From positions 2,170,001 to 2,234,000 of the forward strand of contig NZ_CP029488.1 in NCBI RefSeq assembly GCF_003177035.1: DNA of 64,000 bases, written 5' to 3'. Positions 24,785 through 33,773 of this stretch are shown piece by piece. The number at the start of each line of letters is the position of its first letter. Position 1 is the first letter of the stretch. The notes beneath the pieces were generated by a model. That model was not told where the DNA came from and ran no database searches. It worked only from the letters and a program-made list of their open reading frames with translations. A program made the translations under genes and the position numbers. Source of the stretch: Salinisphaera sp. LB1 (GTDB taxonomy: Bacteria > Pseudomonadota > Gammaproteobacteria > Nevskiales > Salinisphaeraceae).

Positions 24785-26145
24785 GGCTCTTGTGACATGG
24801 TTTGAGCCAATCATCCGGTCAGAGCGTACAGGCCAAGGGGTGGTTCGGGCGTTGCGCTTTGCCGGATTTTGAGTTTGAAGTATTCGGTATCGAGCAGTCC
24901 GCGAGCGCGTTTACGGATCAACCCGATCGCGACGTGGCCGCCTTCGAGTCGGGCGGTGGTGATGGGGTGGGCCGCGTAGTTGCAGATCCCGGTGCGATGC
25001 CGCTGTAGCATCGCCACGAAGCGTTTCATGGGGGCCAGCCCGGTGGCCTCGGCCAAGGCACACCAGGCATCCAGGCGCTGGCCCATGACGGTGAAGCTCG
25101 CTGGGGCGTGCCACAGTTGCTGGAGCTGTTCTTTCAAGGCATAGACTGCGTTGAGCGGGCCATTGACGGCGAGCAACCGATCGAGTCGCGCGGCCTGGCT
25201 ATCGCTCAAGCGTTCGGCGTTTTTGAGCAGCAGATAACGGCTGCCAACCAAGACCTGCTTGTCGGCGTGGGTTGCCCGCTTGAACTCGGTTCGGCGGACG
25301 GTATCGATCACCTTCGAATACTGCTGCATGACATGGAAGCGATCGAAGACGATGGCGGCGTTCGGCAACGCCTCGGCCACCGCCTGTTCAAAGGGCTTCC
25401 ACATATCCATGGCTACGGCCTCGATGCCCTGGGCAACGGGCTCATCGAGCTGATCGAAAAACGCCGTCAGGCCGGCCTTGCGACGGCCCTCGGTGACCCA
25501 TACCAGATCGCCGGACTCGAGGTCGTAGACGATGGTCAGATAATCATGGCCCTTGGCGCGGGCGACCTCGTCGACGCCCAGATGCCGCAGGCCGGTCAGT
25601 GCGCCAGGATCCAGAGCCGGCAGATCACGCGTCAACGCCCGTTCGTCCATAGCCTTGACCGTACGCCACGCCAGGCCGGTGTAAGCCGCGACGGCGGCGA
25701 TGCTGATATGCCGAGCCAGTTGGCTGACAAACCGCGCATAGCGGCGTGTGAAGCCATGGCCGGGCTCGACGAACGACAGCCGTTCCATACGGCGATCCGT
25801 CGCCCCGATCTTGAGCTGACAGTACGCGATCGAGAGCGTCACTGAGCGGCCCCAGATCGGCAGATCCTGAACCTCGCGACGCAGCCGTCGATTGACGGTG
25901 CCTCGTGCGCCGCTCCGGTGATCCACCGGCACGAAGCGGCGATCGCGGTCGCAGTGAAACACCAGCGTGCCACGAGCTTCGTCCCACGCCACGCCCTTGA
26001 CGCACTGCCCGCGCAGACCAACAATCCAACTTGGGATGGTTGCCGCCATCTACAAACCCCTTCTGTATTTGTGTAGGAGCTTGTATTGAAACGGATTTGT
26101 CGGCGGCAGTCATCCCTCTCTAGCGCATGTCAGTGCAGAAGAGCC
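24785..26145 (-). mobile_element. ISL3-family insertion sequence (1361 bp)
   Basis: A complete element bounded by GGCTCTTGTGACATG on the left and, in complement, GGCTCTTCTGCACTG on the right; GGCTCTT ends are typical of ISL3. It is flanked by perfect 8-bp duplications and contains one transposase gene in opposite orientation to the host operon. It lies inside the sugar-binding protein gene. Confidence 0.93.
24811..26049 (-). CDS. ISL3-family transposase
   Basis: A 412-residue DDE transposase. The catalytic triad is visible as Asp160 in HLGVDEVARAKGHDY, Asp215 in AVAMDMWKPF and Glu369 in ARLEGGHVAIG; the family-typical YFKLKIRQ stretch lies near the C-terminus. The N-terminal zinc-ribbon cysteines usual in ISL3 (CPxC) are not apparent around FHCDRDRRF, so DNA binding may rely on the following helical region. 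The frame is intact and the element ends are intact, so it could still be active. Confidence 0.95.
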   Translation of the reverse strand: MAATIPSWIVGLRGQCVKGVAWDEARGTLVFHCDRDRRFVPVDHRSGARGTVNRRLRREVQDLPIWGRSVTLSIAYCQLKIGATDRRMERLSFVEPGHGFTRRYARFVSQLARHISIAAVAAYTGLAWRTVKAMDERALTRDLPALDPGALTGLRHLGVDEVARAKGHDYLTIVYDLESGDLVWVTEGRRKAGLTAFFDQLDEPVAQGIEAVAMDMWKPFEQAVAEALPNAAIVFDRFHVMQQYSKVIDTVRRTEFKRATHADKQVLVGSRYLLLKNAERLSDSQAARLDRLLAVNGPLNAVYALKEQLQQLWHAPASFTVMGQRLDAWCALAEATGLAPMKRFVAMLQRHRTGICNYAAHPITTARLEGGHVAIGLIRKRARGLLDTEYFKLKIRQSATPEPPLGLYALTG

Positions 26146-26153
26146 GATCTACG
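26146..26153. repeat. Right target-site duplication of the ISL3-family element
   Basis: GATCTACG, the exact copy of 24777-24784, immediately after the right inverted repeat. Confidence 0.93.
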
Positions 26154-27055
26154 GCATCCCACGCGGCGCCAACACGTTGGTGCTTTACTACAACGCCGAT
26201 ATGTTCAAGGCACACGGGCTTAATCCGAACAAGCCACCGAAGACTTGGAAAGCGCTCTATCAGGATGCCAGGAAACTGACCGATCCGAAGAAGAACGTCT
26301 ACGGACTGACGTTCTGCGCCAAGGCGAATGGCGAAGGCACCTTCCAGTTCCTTCCCTGGGTGCAGATGACCGGTGGCAACTGGAATCGCATCGACACGCC
26401 CGGTGCGGCGCGTGCGCTCAATCTGTGGAAGAAGTTCATCGACCAAAAGATCGCCTCGCCCGACACTCTGGTTCACAGTCAGTGGGAAAGCACCGCGACA
26501 TTCGTCGCCGGCAACGCGGCGATGGCGATTTCCGGCCCGTGGGAGTTGCCGCGAATGCAGAAGAACGCGCATTTCGACTTCCGAGCCGCGATGCTGCCGA
26601 TCCCGGCCAAAAACGGCCAGCACGCCTCGGCGCTCGGTGGCGGCGACAATGTCATTCTCGCCAATACCAAGCACCCGGAGGCGGCCTTCAAGTTCCTGGA
26701 ATTCGCCTACAAACAGATGCCGACGGTATGGAACCGCTTTGGTTACCTGCCGGCCTCCAGGGTTGCGGTGAAGAACCCGAAATGGCCGAAGAGTTTCCGC
26801 GTTTTCAAGAAAAGCATGAAGTACGCTCGGGTACGCGGTCCGAGCCCCGAATGGTCCAGGATATCCCAGGCGATCTACTCGGCCGTGCAGCAGACGCTGA
26901 CCCATCAGAAAAGTGCCAAGGCGGCGCTCGCCGCGGCGCAGAAGAGGATTGACAGTGTCACCGGGAAATAATAGCCGGAGCGCGAAATGGGGAGGTCGGC
27001 CCGCGCCTTCTCTGCTCTGCGGCGCCGATGCGTCTGCGACCCGGGGGGCGTGCTG

Positions 27056-27958
27056 ATGCAAAGCCTATTCGGATCAATACGAGATGGGCGCGGCTTCGAC
27101 GCGCTGCTGGTCGGATTCGCGGTGGCCTATCTGTTCGTCTTTTCGGCGTTTCCGATCGTCTACAACGTAATCATGTCGTTGCAGTCTGTGGATCTGTTTA
27201 ACCTCGCCTCGCTCGACCGGCCGTTTGTCGGCCTCAAGAACTATGAAGCCGTACTGAGTGACCCGCTGGCCTTGCCGATTTTCTGGAACACGGTCAAATT
27301 CGTAGTGCTATCGATCGTTTTCCAGCTTTCGATCGGTTTCGGGCTGGCACTGTACTTTCGGCAGGACTTTCCCGGGGCGCAATATCTGCGGGGGCTGTTC
27401 CTGGCCGGCTGGATCATGCCGGCGCTCGTCGTCGGCGCGGTCTGGAAATGGATTCTCGCTGGGGATTTCGGCGTTCTGAACTACCTCATGACGTCGCTCG
27501 GCTTGATCGACGACCCCATTTACTGGCTATCCAACCCCAACTACGCCCTTTATTCCATCGTCATTGCCAATATCTGGCTCGGCATTCCCTTCAACATTAT
27601 TCTTCTGTCGGTGGGGCTTGCGGCGATTCCGGACGATATCTACGAGGCCGCCAAACTTGATGGCGCCGGCGCCTTGCGGCGGTTTTGCTCGATCACCCTG
27701 CCGCTGATGCGCGCGCAGATCGGTGCCGTCACAGCGCTTGGCATTATCTTTACCCTGCAACAGTTCGACCTGATCGCGGCCCTGACGCAGGGCGGGCCGT
27801 CGAATGCCTCGAACGTCGCGCAGTACTGGTCCTGGCAGCTTTCATTCCAGACCTACAATTTGTCGCAGGGCAGCGTGGTATCCGTGCTGATGATTTTGGT
27901 CGTCATCGGTGTGGCCTTGATTTACACGCGCTCGACGCGTCATGAGCACGTTGCGTGA
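27056..27958 (+). CDS. Sugar ABC transporter permease (MalF-type)
   Basis: A 300-residue inner-membrane permease of the CUT1 carbohydrate importers, with six predicted helices. The EAA loop that docks to the ATPase is IYEAAKLDGAGALRRFCSITLP (about residues 195-216). The ATG at 27056 follows a G-rich stretch; a GTG two codons upstream is an alternative. It follows the interrupted binding-protein gene and overlaps or abuts the second permease. It would form a heterodimeric channel with that permease. Confidence 0.88.
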   Translation: MQSLFGSIRDGRGFDALLVGFAVAYLFVFSAFPIVYNVIMSLQSVDLFNLASLDRPFVGLKNYEAVLSDPLALPIFWNTVKFVVLSIVFQLSIGFGLALYFRQDFPGAQYLRGLFLAGWIMPALVVGAVWKWILAGDFGVLNYLMTSLGLIDDPIYWLSNPNYALYSIVIANIWLGIPFNIILLSVGLAAIPDDIYEAAKLDGAGALRRFCSITLPLMRAQIGAVTALGIIFTLQQFDLIAALTQGGPSNASNVAQYWSWQLSFQTYNLSQGSVVSVLMILVVIGVALIYTRSTRHEHVA

Positions 27959-27968
27959 GGGCGAACGT

Positions 27969-28781
27969 ATGAAGCGCTATGTCCTGCTCGTCGTCGGTCT
28001 CGCCTTTGCCGCGATCTATCTCTTTCCGCTTTACTGGATGTATGTCACGGCGCTGAAGAGCGGCGCGGAAATCTTCAAGAACCCGCCGGACTTCTGGCCC
28101 AAGGTGCCGCATCTCCACGTTGTATCGGTCTGGGAACAAACCCGGATGGGGCATTATCTTCTCAACTCGTTGCTCGTCGGGGGCGGGGTGACGGCACTGG
28201 TGGCGCTGCTCGGCACGGGTTGCGCCTATGTGCTGGCACGCTATCGCAATATCTGGATCGACATCGCGCTATTCTCGATTCTGATGATGCAAGTGCTGCC
28301 GTCGTCGCTGATGGTCACACCCCTGTTCGTGGCCTTCAATCTGGCTGGCTTGCTCGAGTGGCCGCGGCTGTCGGTAATCCTCGCCCAGTCCGCCAAGATG
28401 CTGCCGCTCTACATCGTGCTCTGCCGCGCCACCTTCCTGCAGGTGCCGCGCGCGCTCGAGGATGCCTCACTGGTCGATGGCACCTCGCGTGTCGGCGCCT
28501 TTGTCCGGATCAATCTACCGCTGGCGCGCAACGGCATTCTGGTGACCTCGGTTCTGGTGTTTTTGCAGTCCTTCGGCGAATACGTCTACGCCCGCTCGCT
28601 GATTTCGAAGGACCAGTACGAGACGGCGACGGTCGGGCTGATGAGTTTCATGGGCCCCAACGGCAGCGACTGGTCCGACATCATGACCTACGCGGCCATC
28701 TATGTAACGCCCATTCTCATCATCTTCATTCTTCTGCAGCGGCGCATCGTCAGCGGCTTGACCGCTGGCGCGCTGAAGTGA
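27969..28781 (+). CDS. Sugar ABC transporter permease (MalG-type)
   Basis: The second CUT1 permease, 270 residues and six helices, with the MalG opening LFPLYWMYVTALKSGAEIF and EAA loop RALEDASLVDGTSRVGAFVRINLP. The ATG at 27969 with GAGG upstream is preferred; an ATG at 27942 would overlap the previous gene by 17 bases and add nine residues. It is followed within 10 bp by the ATPase gene. Together with the MalF-type protein it forms the membrane channel. Confidence 0.88.
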   Translation: MKRYVLLVVGLAFAAIYLFPLYWMYVTALKSGAEIFKNPPDFWPKVPHLHVVSVWEQTRMGHYLLNSLLVGGGVTALVALLGTGCAYVLARYRNIWIDIALFSILMMQVLPSSLMVTPLFVAFNLAGLLEWPRLSVILAQSAKMLPLYIVLCRATFLQVPRALEDASLVDGTSRVGAFVRINLPLARNGILVTSVLVFLQSFGEYVYARSLISKDQYETATVGLMSFMGPNGSDWSDIMTYAAIYVTPILIIFILLQRRIVSGLTAGALK

Positions 28782-28789
28782 GTCCGGTC

Positions 28790-29896
28790 ATGCAACAGAT
28801 CGAAATCGACAAGCTCAACAAGCATTTCGGCGATTTTCATGCGCTCCATGACATCGAGCTCGCGGTGCCGAAGGGTGCCTTCGTGGCGCTGGTGGGGCCC
28901 TCCGGATGCGGCAAGTCGACCCTGCTGCGCACCATCGCGGGTCTGGAGAAGGCATCGTCTGGCGCGGTTCGCATTGCCGGCGACGACGTCACCCATAGCC
29001 CGCCGCGACAGCGCGACGTGGCGATGGTGTTTCAGTCCTATGCCCTTTATCCGCACATGACAGTCGAAAAGAATATGAATTTTTCCATGCGCATCAAACG
29101 GATGGAAAAGAGCCGAATCGAGGCGGCGACGCGCGAGGCGGCCGGTACACTGGGCCTCGAAGCTCTTCTTGGCCGCATGCCCCGGGCGCTTTCCGGCGGC
29201 CAGCGCCAGCGCGTCGCCATGGGCAGGGCGATCGTGCGCGATCCCAAGGTATTTCTGTTCGATGAACCGTTGTCCAATCTCGATGCCGCGCTCCGCGTCC
29301 GTATGCGTGGCGAGATCCGGAAACTGCATGAGCGGCTCGGTGCGACCTCGATCTATGTGACGCACGACCAGGTCGAGGCGATGACTATGGCCGATCATAT
29401 CGTGGTGCTACGCAGCGGCTGCATCGAGCAACAGGGCCGGCCGCTGGAGCTTTACGACCGGCCGGTCAACCGCTTCGTCGGCAGCTTCATTGGCTCGCCG
29501 GCGATGAACTTCATTGCCGCGGTCAGCGGTCCCGGTGGCCTGAGCGTGCGCCTGGATCGCCGGCAGACATTGCCGGTGGCGGCCGATGTGGAGGCCGGTC
29601 GCGATGTGCTCGTGGGGCTGCGGCCCGAGCAAATCTCGTTCGTGGAACGGCCGAACTGCATTGGCTTGCCGGCAACGGTCGACACCGTGGAGTCGACCGG
29701 CAGCATGACCTATGTCAACGCCACCGCCGGACCGGAAACGCTCGTCATCGCGCAGGCGGGCCGCCCGACCGTGGAGCGCGGCGAGGACGTCATGCTTTAT
29801 GTCGCACGCGAGGATGTTCGCCTGTTCGACGCGACTTCCGAAAAGCGGCTGTCAGTGTCTCGGCCGGACCCGGGCGAAGTCGCGAAGAAAAGATAA
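28790..29896 (+). CDS. Sugar ABC transporter ATP-binding protein (MalK/UgpC-type)
   Basis: A 368-residue ATPase of the CUT1 family. Walker A is GPSGCGKST, the Q-loop VFQSYALYPHM, the signature ALSGGQRQRVAMGRAI, Walker B VFLFDEPLSNLD and the switch His VTHDQVEAM. A C-terminal TOBE/OB domain starts with FVGSFIGSPAMNF, typical of MalK/UgpC/MsmK, and may bind regulators. The ATG at 28790 is used; a GTG at 28778 overlapping the previous stop is possible. Such ATPases can be shared between transporters, so it may stay useful even if the local binding protein is broken. Confidence 0.92.
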   Translation: MQQIEIDKLNKHFGDFHALHDIELAVPKGAFVALVGPSGCGKSTLLRTIAGLEKASSGAVRIAGDDVTHSPPRQRDVAMVFQSYALYPHMTVEKNMNFSMRIKRMEKSRIEAATREAAGTLGLEALLGRMPRALSGGQRQRVAMGRAIVRDPKVFLFDEPLSNLDAALRVRMRGEIRKLHERLGATSIYVTHDQVEAMTMADHIVVLRSGCIEQQGRPLELYDRPVNRFVGSFIGSPAMNFIAAVSGPGGLSVRLDRRQTLPVAADVEAGRDVLVGLRPEQISFVERPNCIGLPATVDTVESTGSMTYVNATAGPETLVIAQAGRPTVERGEDVMLYVAREDVRLFDATSEKRLSVSRPDPGEVAKKR

Positions 29897-29936
29897 AGAA
29901 CGGTTTGTCTGTCAGACCCCGCCAAAGGAGTGATCT

Positions 29937-31097
29937 ATGGAGACCGAATCCGACACACCCATCCACTTCGGCATGGTCGGCGGCGGTGAGGGCGCCTTCA
30001 TTGGAAAGGCCCATTGTCGCGCGGCCATGCTCGACCATCATTTCACGCTTTGCTGCGGCGCCCTGAGTCGGGACCCCGACAACAATCGCCGTTCCGGCGC
30101 GGCGCTGGGCCTGCCGGCCTCGCGTGTGTACGACACCTGGCAGACGATGCTGGGGCGGGAGGCGGAGTTGCCCGCCGACCAGCGTGCCGCTGCCATCGTG
30201 ATCGCGACCCCGAACAACCTGCACGTGCCGATTGCAAGTGCCGCCATCCAAATGGGATTTCATGTGATGTGCGAAAAGCCGGCCGGGGTCAGTCTGGACG
30301 AAACCATGGCGCTGGGCAGGCTGCTTGAGACCAGCGACCGGGTCTATGCGCTGACCTATACCTACAACGGCTATCCGATGGTGCATCAGGCCCGGGCGCT
30401 GGTCGCCGATGGCCGGATCGGCGCGGTACGCAAGATACATGTTGAATATCCACAAGGCTGGCTGGCCGATGAGCCCGAAGCCCGGGGGGTCAAGCAGGCG
30501 GTCTGGCGGACCCAACCCTCGACCGCCGGCAAAAGTGGCTGCCTGGCCGATATCGGCACCCATGCGTTCAGCCTGGCCGAATTCATCACCGGTCATCGCA
30601 TTGCCGAAGTATGCGCAGCACTCGGTACGTATGGGGCGCAGCGCTCGCTCGATGACGACGGCGACATACTCCTGCGCACCGAACAGGGAGCGACCGGGAC
30701 GCTGATTGCGAGCCAAATCTGCACCGGTGAAGAGAATGCACTGAAAATAAGAGTTTATGGCGATCTAGGGGCGCTCGAATGGCGGCAAATGGCGCCATCG
30801 ACACTGCTGTACCGGCGCCGTGGCGAGCCGGCGCTTTTTTATCGCTCGGGGCTCGACCAGCCCGGCCTGTACCCGGCCGCACGCGAGAGAATCCGTCTGC
30901 CCGGCGGCCATCCGGAAGGTTATCTCGAGGCCATGGCCAACCTCTACGCGGACTTTGCCTCTGCGATCAGGGCAGGCCGGCGTGAAGTGCCAGGTTTGCT
31001 TGGCGGCGTCGAGGGCCGGCGGGGCATGGCCTTTATCGAGGCGGCCTTGACCAGCCACAGCCAGGGCAGCCAGTGGACCGCGCTCCGCCACGTCTAA
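29937..31097 (+). CDS. Gfo/Idh/MocA-family dehydrogenase (second of sugar operon)
   Basis: A 386-residue NAD(P)-dependent sugar oxidoreductase. The nucleotide-binding opening is IHFGMVGGGEGAFIGKAHC, the EKP motif HVMCEKPAGVSLDE, and the catalytic segment GCLADIGTHAFSLAEF (Asp/His). AAAGGAG precedes the ATG. The length and the GKAH motif place it in a different subgroup from the first dehydrogenase of the operon, consistent with one enzyme oxidising a sugar and the other reducing a later intermediate. It is followed 27 bp later by the second isomerase-like gene. Confidence 0.87.
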   Translation: METESDTPIHFGMVGGGEGAFIGKAHCRAAMLDHHFTLCCGALSRDPDNNRRSGAALGLPASRVYDTWQTMLGREAELPADQRAAAIVIATPNNLHVPIASAAIQMGFHVMCEKPAGVSLDETMALGRLLETSDRVYALTYTYNGYPMVHQARALVADGRIGAVRKIHVEYPQGWLADEPEARGVKQAVWRTQPSTAGKSGCLADIGTHAFSLAEFITGHRIAEVCAALGTYGAQRSLDDDGDILLRTEQGATGTLIASQICTGEENALKIRVYGDLGALEWRQMAPSTLLYRRRGEPALFYRSGLDQPGLYPAARERIRLPGGHPEGYLEAMANLYADFASAIRAGRREVPGLLGGVEGRRGMAFIEAALTSHSQGSQWTALRHV

Positions 31098-31124
31098 AAA
31101 CATCCAGTCGGAGGACCGACGATC

Positions 31125-32198
31125 ATGGCACATGAAAACTATTCGGGAATGAAAGGGCCCGGCATTTTTCTCGCTCAGTTCCTCGCGGCCCGGTCGCCGT
31201 TCGATGCGCTGGGCCGCATCGCCCGTTGGGCGGCGTCCCACGGCTATGAAGGAATCCAGGTCCCCAGCGGCGACGAGCGCTGTATCGATCTGGAAAAGGC
31301 GGCCACCAGCCAGACTTATTGCGACGAACTGAAGGGCCAGTGCGAAGCCGCGGGGGTGACCATCACCGAGCTGTCCACGCACCTCCAGGGCCAGCTTGTC
31401 GCCGTGCCGGCAGGGGGCGATGCGCTGTTCGACAGCATCGCGCCCGCCCATGTGCATGGCGATGCCGAGGCCCGAACGCGTTGGGCCACGAGGCAGCTCG
31501 AGTTGACGGCCAAAGCCAGCCGCCGTCTCGGCCTGAGCAAACTGGCGACCTTCTCCGGCGGCTTGCTGTGGCCGTTCTTTTATCCCTTTCCGCAACAACC
31601 CGAAGCACTCGTCGACGAGGCCTTCACCGAGCTCGCGCGGCGCTGGCGCCCGATACTGGACGTGTGTGATGCCGAGGGGGTGGACTTATGTTTCGAAATC
31701 CATCCGACCGAGGATCTGCACGACGGCGTAACGTTCGAGCGTTTTCTCGACAAGGTCGATGGTCATCCCCGGGCGCAGATACTTTACGACCCCAGTCATT
31801 TCCTGCTGCAGCAAATGGATTACACGGGCTTCATCGACTGCTATCACGAGCGTATCGGCATGTTCCACGTCAAGGACGCCGAATTTCGTCCGAGTCCGCG
31901 CAGCGGCGTCTACGGCGGCTATCAGCGCTGGGTAGACCGCCCCGGCCGGTTCCGTTCGCTGGGTGACGGACAAGTCGACTTTCGAAGCATTTTCAGCAAA
32001 TTGACCCAGTACGGCTTCGACGGCTGGGCGGTGTTGGAATGGGAGTGCTGCATAAAGGACTCGGAACAGGGCGCCGCCGAAGGTGCGCGTTTCATACGCG
32101 ACCACATGATCAGCCCGGCCACCACCACATTCGACGATTTCGCCGGCGACGACCAGGCGAGCGACGAACGCAACCGGGAAATCCTCGGGTTGAACTGA
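31125..32198 (+). CDS. Sugar phosphate isomerase/epimerase-like TIM-barrel protein (second)
   Basis: A 357-residue xylose-isomerase-like TIM barrel. Probable metal-site segments are GVDLCFEIHPTEDLHD (Glu, His), AQILYDPSHFLLQQMDY (Asp, His), IGMFHVKDAEF (His, Asp) and WAVLEWECCIKD (Glu). It is longer than the first isomerase-like gene, with inserts around RSGVYGGYQRWVDRPG. It closes the operon. In pathways with two such proteins, one catalyses elimination from and the other hydration of a 3-keto sugar; which is which here cannot be told. Confidence 0.84.
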   Translation: MAHENYSGMKGPGIFLAQFLAARSPFDALGRIARWAASHGYEGIQVPSGDERCIDLEKAATSQTYCDELKGQCEAAGVTITELSTHLQGQLVAVPAGGDALFDSIAPAHVHGDAEARTRWATRQLELTAKASRRLGLSKLATFSGGLLWPFFYPFPQQPEALVDEAFTELARRWRPILDVCDAEGVDLCFEIHPTEDLHDGVTFERFLDKVDGHPRAQILYDPSHFLLQQMDYTGFIDCYHERIGMFHVKDAEFRPSPRSGVYGGYQRWVDRPGRFRSLGDGQVDFRSIFSKLTQYGFDGWAVLEWECCIKDSEQGAAEGARFIRDHMISPATTTFDDFAGDDQASDERNREILGLN

Positions 32199-32381
32199 GC
32201 ACGAACCGGGGCGCATCGATCCCGACGCGGCCGCGTTACTCTCTGGCGGAAAGTAACCGAGCGGGTGCTCCGGGCGTCTGGTAGTTGCCGCCGTATGCCC
32301 GATAAGGCACGGTCTCCCGCAGCAGAATGACTGCCGCAGGTCCGATCCGGAGGAGAGCTGCCAAGTTTGTGATCGCGCCGG

Positions 32382-33773
32382 TCAATCGCCCAGCACGCCC
32401 ACGCGAAAGCGGCGGCCCTTGATTCCGGATTGCCGCAGCCGGTCACGCGCGGGCTTGGCTCGGGATCGTGCGACGGCGACGTAGGCGCGCATGGGCGTGA
32501 TCTCGATCTTGCCGACTTCGTCGCCGTTCAACCCGCCTTCGCCGGTCAGCGCGCCGAGAATATCGCCCGGGCGCAGTTTGTCGCGCCGGCCGCCCTGGAT
32601 GACCAATGTGGTCATCGGCGGCTCGGCACGGGCCGAGCCGTCGTTGTCGGGCCAGCGCGACCAGTTCAGCCGAATGCCGGCGGCGACGGCGATGCGCTCG
32701 GCGCGCTCGCGTTCGCGCGGCGTGCAGAACGACACCGCCCGCCCCGATTCGCCGGCCCGGCCGGTGCGGCCGATACGATGCGTGTGGGTATCGATATCGC
32801 GGGCCAGGTCCACACTCACCACCAATGGCAGCGATGCAATATCCAGGCCGCGTGCGGCCACATCGGTCGCGACCAGCACGGCACAACTCTGATTGGCGAA
32901 ACGCAGCAGCACTTCGTCGCGCTCGCGCTGTTCGCGGTCGCCGTGCAACGCCAGCGCCGAAACCCCGCGCTTGTTCAGATGCGCACAGACGCGATCGACA
33001 TCGGCGCGCCGGTTGCAGAACACCAGGGCCTGAGAGAATGTCTTCTGGCGCCGCTTGGAATCGGCCAGAACCCGTTCCAGGGCGGTCAGCTTGTCGGCAT
33101 CATCGACAAGATGGAAGACCTGGGCGATGCGTAGCGGCGGGCTCTCGCCGCGGGTCGCGGTGATCTGCTTCGGGTTGCGCTGCAGTCGGCTCGAGATGTC
33201 GCGTATGGCCTCGGGCCAGGTCGCCGAGAAGAGCAGGGTCTGCCGCTGGCCGGGCAAGTAGCCGACGATGGCCTCGATATCCGCGATGAAGCCCATGTCG
33301 AGCATGCGATCGGCTTCATCGAGCACCAGGGTCTGCAAGGCACTCGTGTCCAGGCTCTCGCGCCGCAGGTGCGCCAGCACGCGCCCGGGCGTGCCGACGA
33401 CGATATGCGGCGGCTGGCCGAGCGAATTGACCTGGGCGCGCATGGGGGCGCCGCCGCATAGCGTCATCAGTTTGACGTTCGGTATGGCGGCCGCGAATTG
33501 ACGCAATGCCTGGCTGACCTGGTCCGCCAGTTCGCGCGTCGGGCACAGCACGAGCGCCTGGGTTCGAGCCAGGTCGACAACCAGCTTGTTGAGCAGTCCG
33601 AATCCGAACGCGGCGGTCTTGCCGCTTCCGGTGTCGGCCTGTCCCAGCACGTCGGCGCCATCGAGGATGGCGGGCAATGTCTGGGCCTGGATCGGGGTCG
33701 GGCGGGCAAATCCGCGGGCCGAGGCGCTGTCGATCAGCTCCTGGCGCAGGGCGAGTTCGGTGAAGTCGTTCAT
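32382..33773 (-). CDS. dbpA: ATP-dependent RNA helicase DbpA (domain or internally started protein)
   Basis: This 463-residue segment is a complete DbpA. It has a Q motif (FARPTPIQAQTLP), Walker A (DTGSGKTAAFG), LDEADRML, SAT (LLFSATWPE), HRIGRTGRAG, and the C-terminal DbpA RNA-binding domain (PMTTLVIQGGRRDKLRPGD to the end) that recognises 23S rRNA helix 92. DbpA helps 50S subunit assembly. An ATG at 33773 matches the usual DbpA N-terminus, but no ribosome site is visible before it, and the frame is continuous with the upstream P450. It may be made as a separate protein from the ATG or only as part of the fused polypeptide. Confidence 0.8.
   Translation of the reverse strand: MNDFTELALRQELIDSASARGFARPTPIQAQTLPAILDGADVLGQADTGSGKTAAFGFGLLNKLVVDLARTQALVLCPTRELADQVSQALRQFAAAIPNVKLMTLCGGAPMRAQVNSLGQPPHIVVGTPGRVLAHLRRESLDTSALQTLVLDEADRMLDMGFIADIEAIVGYLPGQRQTLLFSATWPEAIRDISSRLQRNPKQITATRGESPPLRIAQVFHLVDDADKLTALERVLADSKRRQKTFSQALVFCNRRADVDRVCAHLNKRGVSALALHGDREQRERDEVLLRFANQSCAVLVATDVAARGLDIASLPLVVSVDLARDIDTHTHRIGRTGRAGESGRAVSFCTPRERERAERIAVAAGIRLNWSRWPDNDGSARAEPPMTTLVIQGGRRDKLRPGDILGALTGEGGLNGDEVGKIEITPMRAYVAVARSRAKPARDRLRQSGIKGRRFRVGVLGD

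Larger units (their letters stand above)
24385..26971 (+). pseudogene. ABC-transporter sugar-binding protein gene, interrupted by an ISL3-family element
   Basis: A MalE/UgpB-type extracellular solute-binding protein. It has a GGAGGAGG ribosome site, a signal peptide (to AAQASP) and the opening TLTVWTIDHPGQYDYVLAKA. The frame stops at 24795 inside the inserted element and resumes after it at 26154 (IPRGANTLVLYYNADMF). Removing the element and one copy of the 8-bp target duplication rejoins 24385-24784 to 26154-26971 in frame, giving 405 residues, the normal family length, ending at 26971. The only lesion is therefore the insertion. Without it the two permeases and ATPase downstream lack their cognate receptor, and polar effects on them are possible. 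Confidence 0.93.

Noticed and set aside
28220-28789. In-frame upstream extension of the ABC ATPase gene
   Set aside because: It overlaps the MalG-type permease in another frame and has no domain; the ATPase starts normally at 28790.
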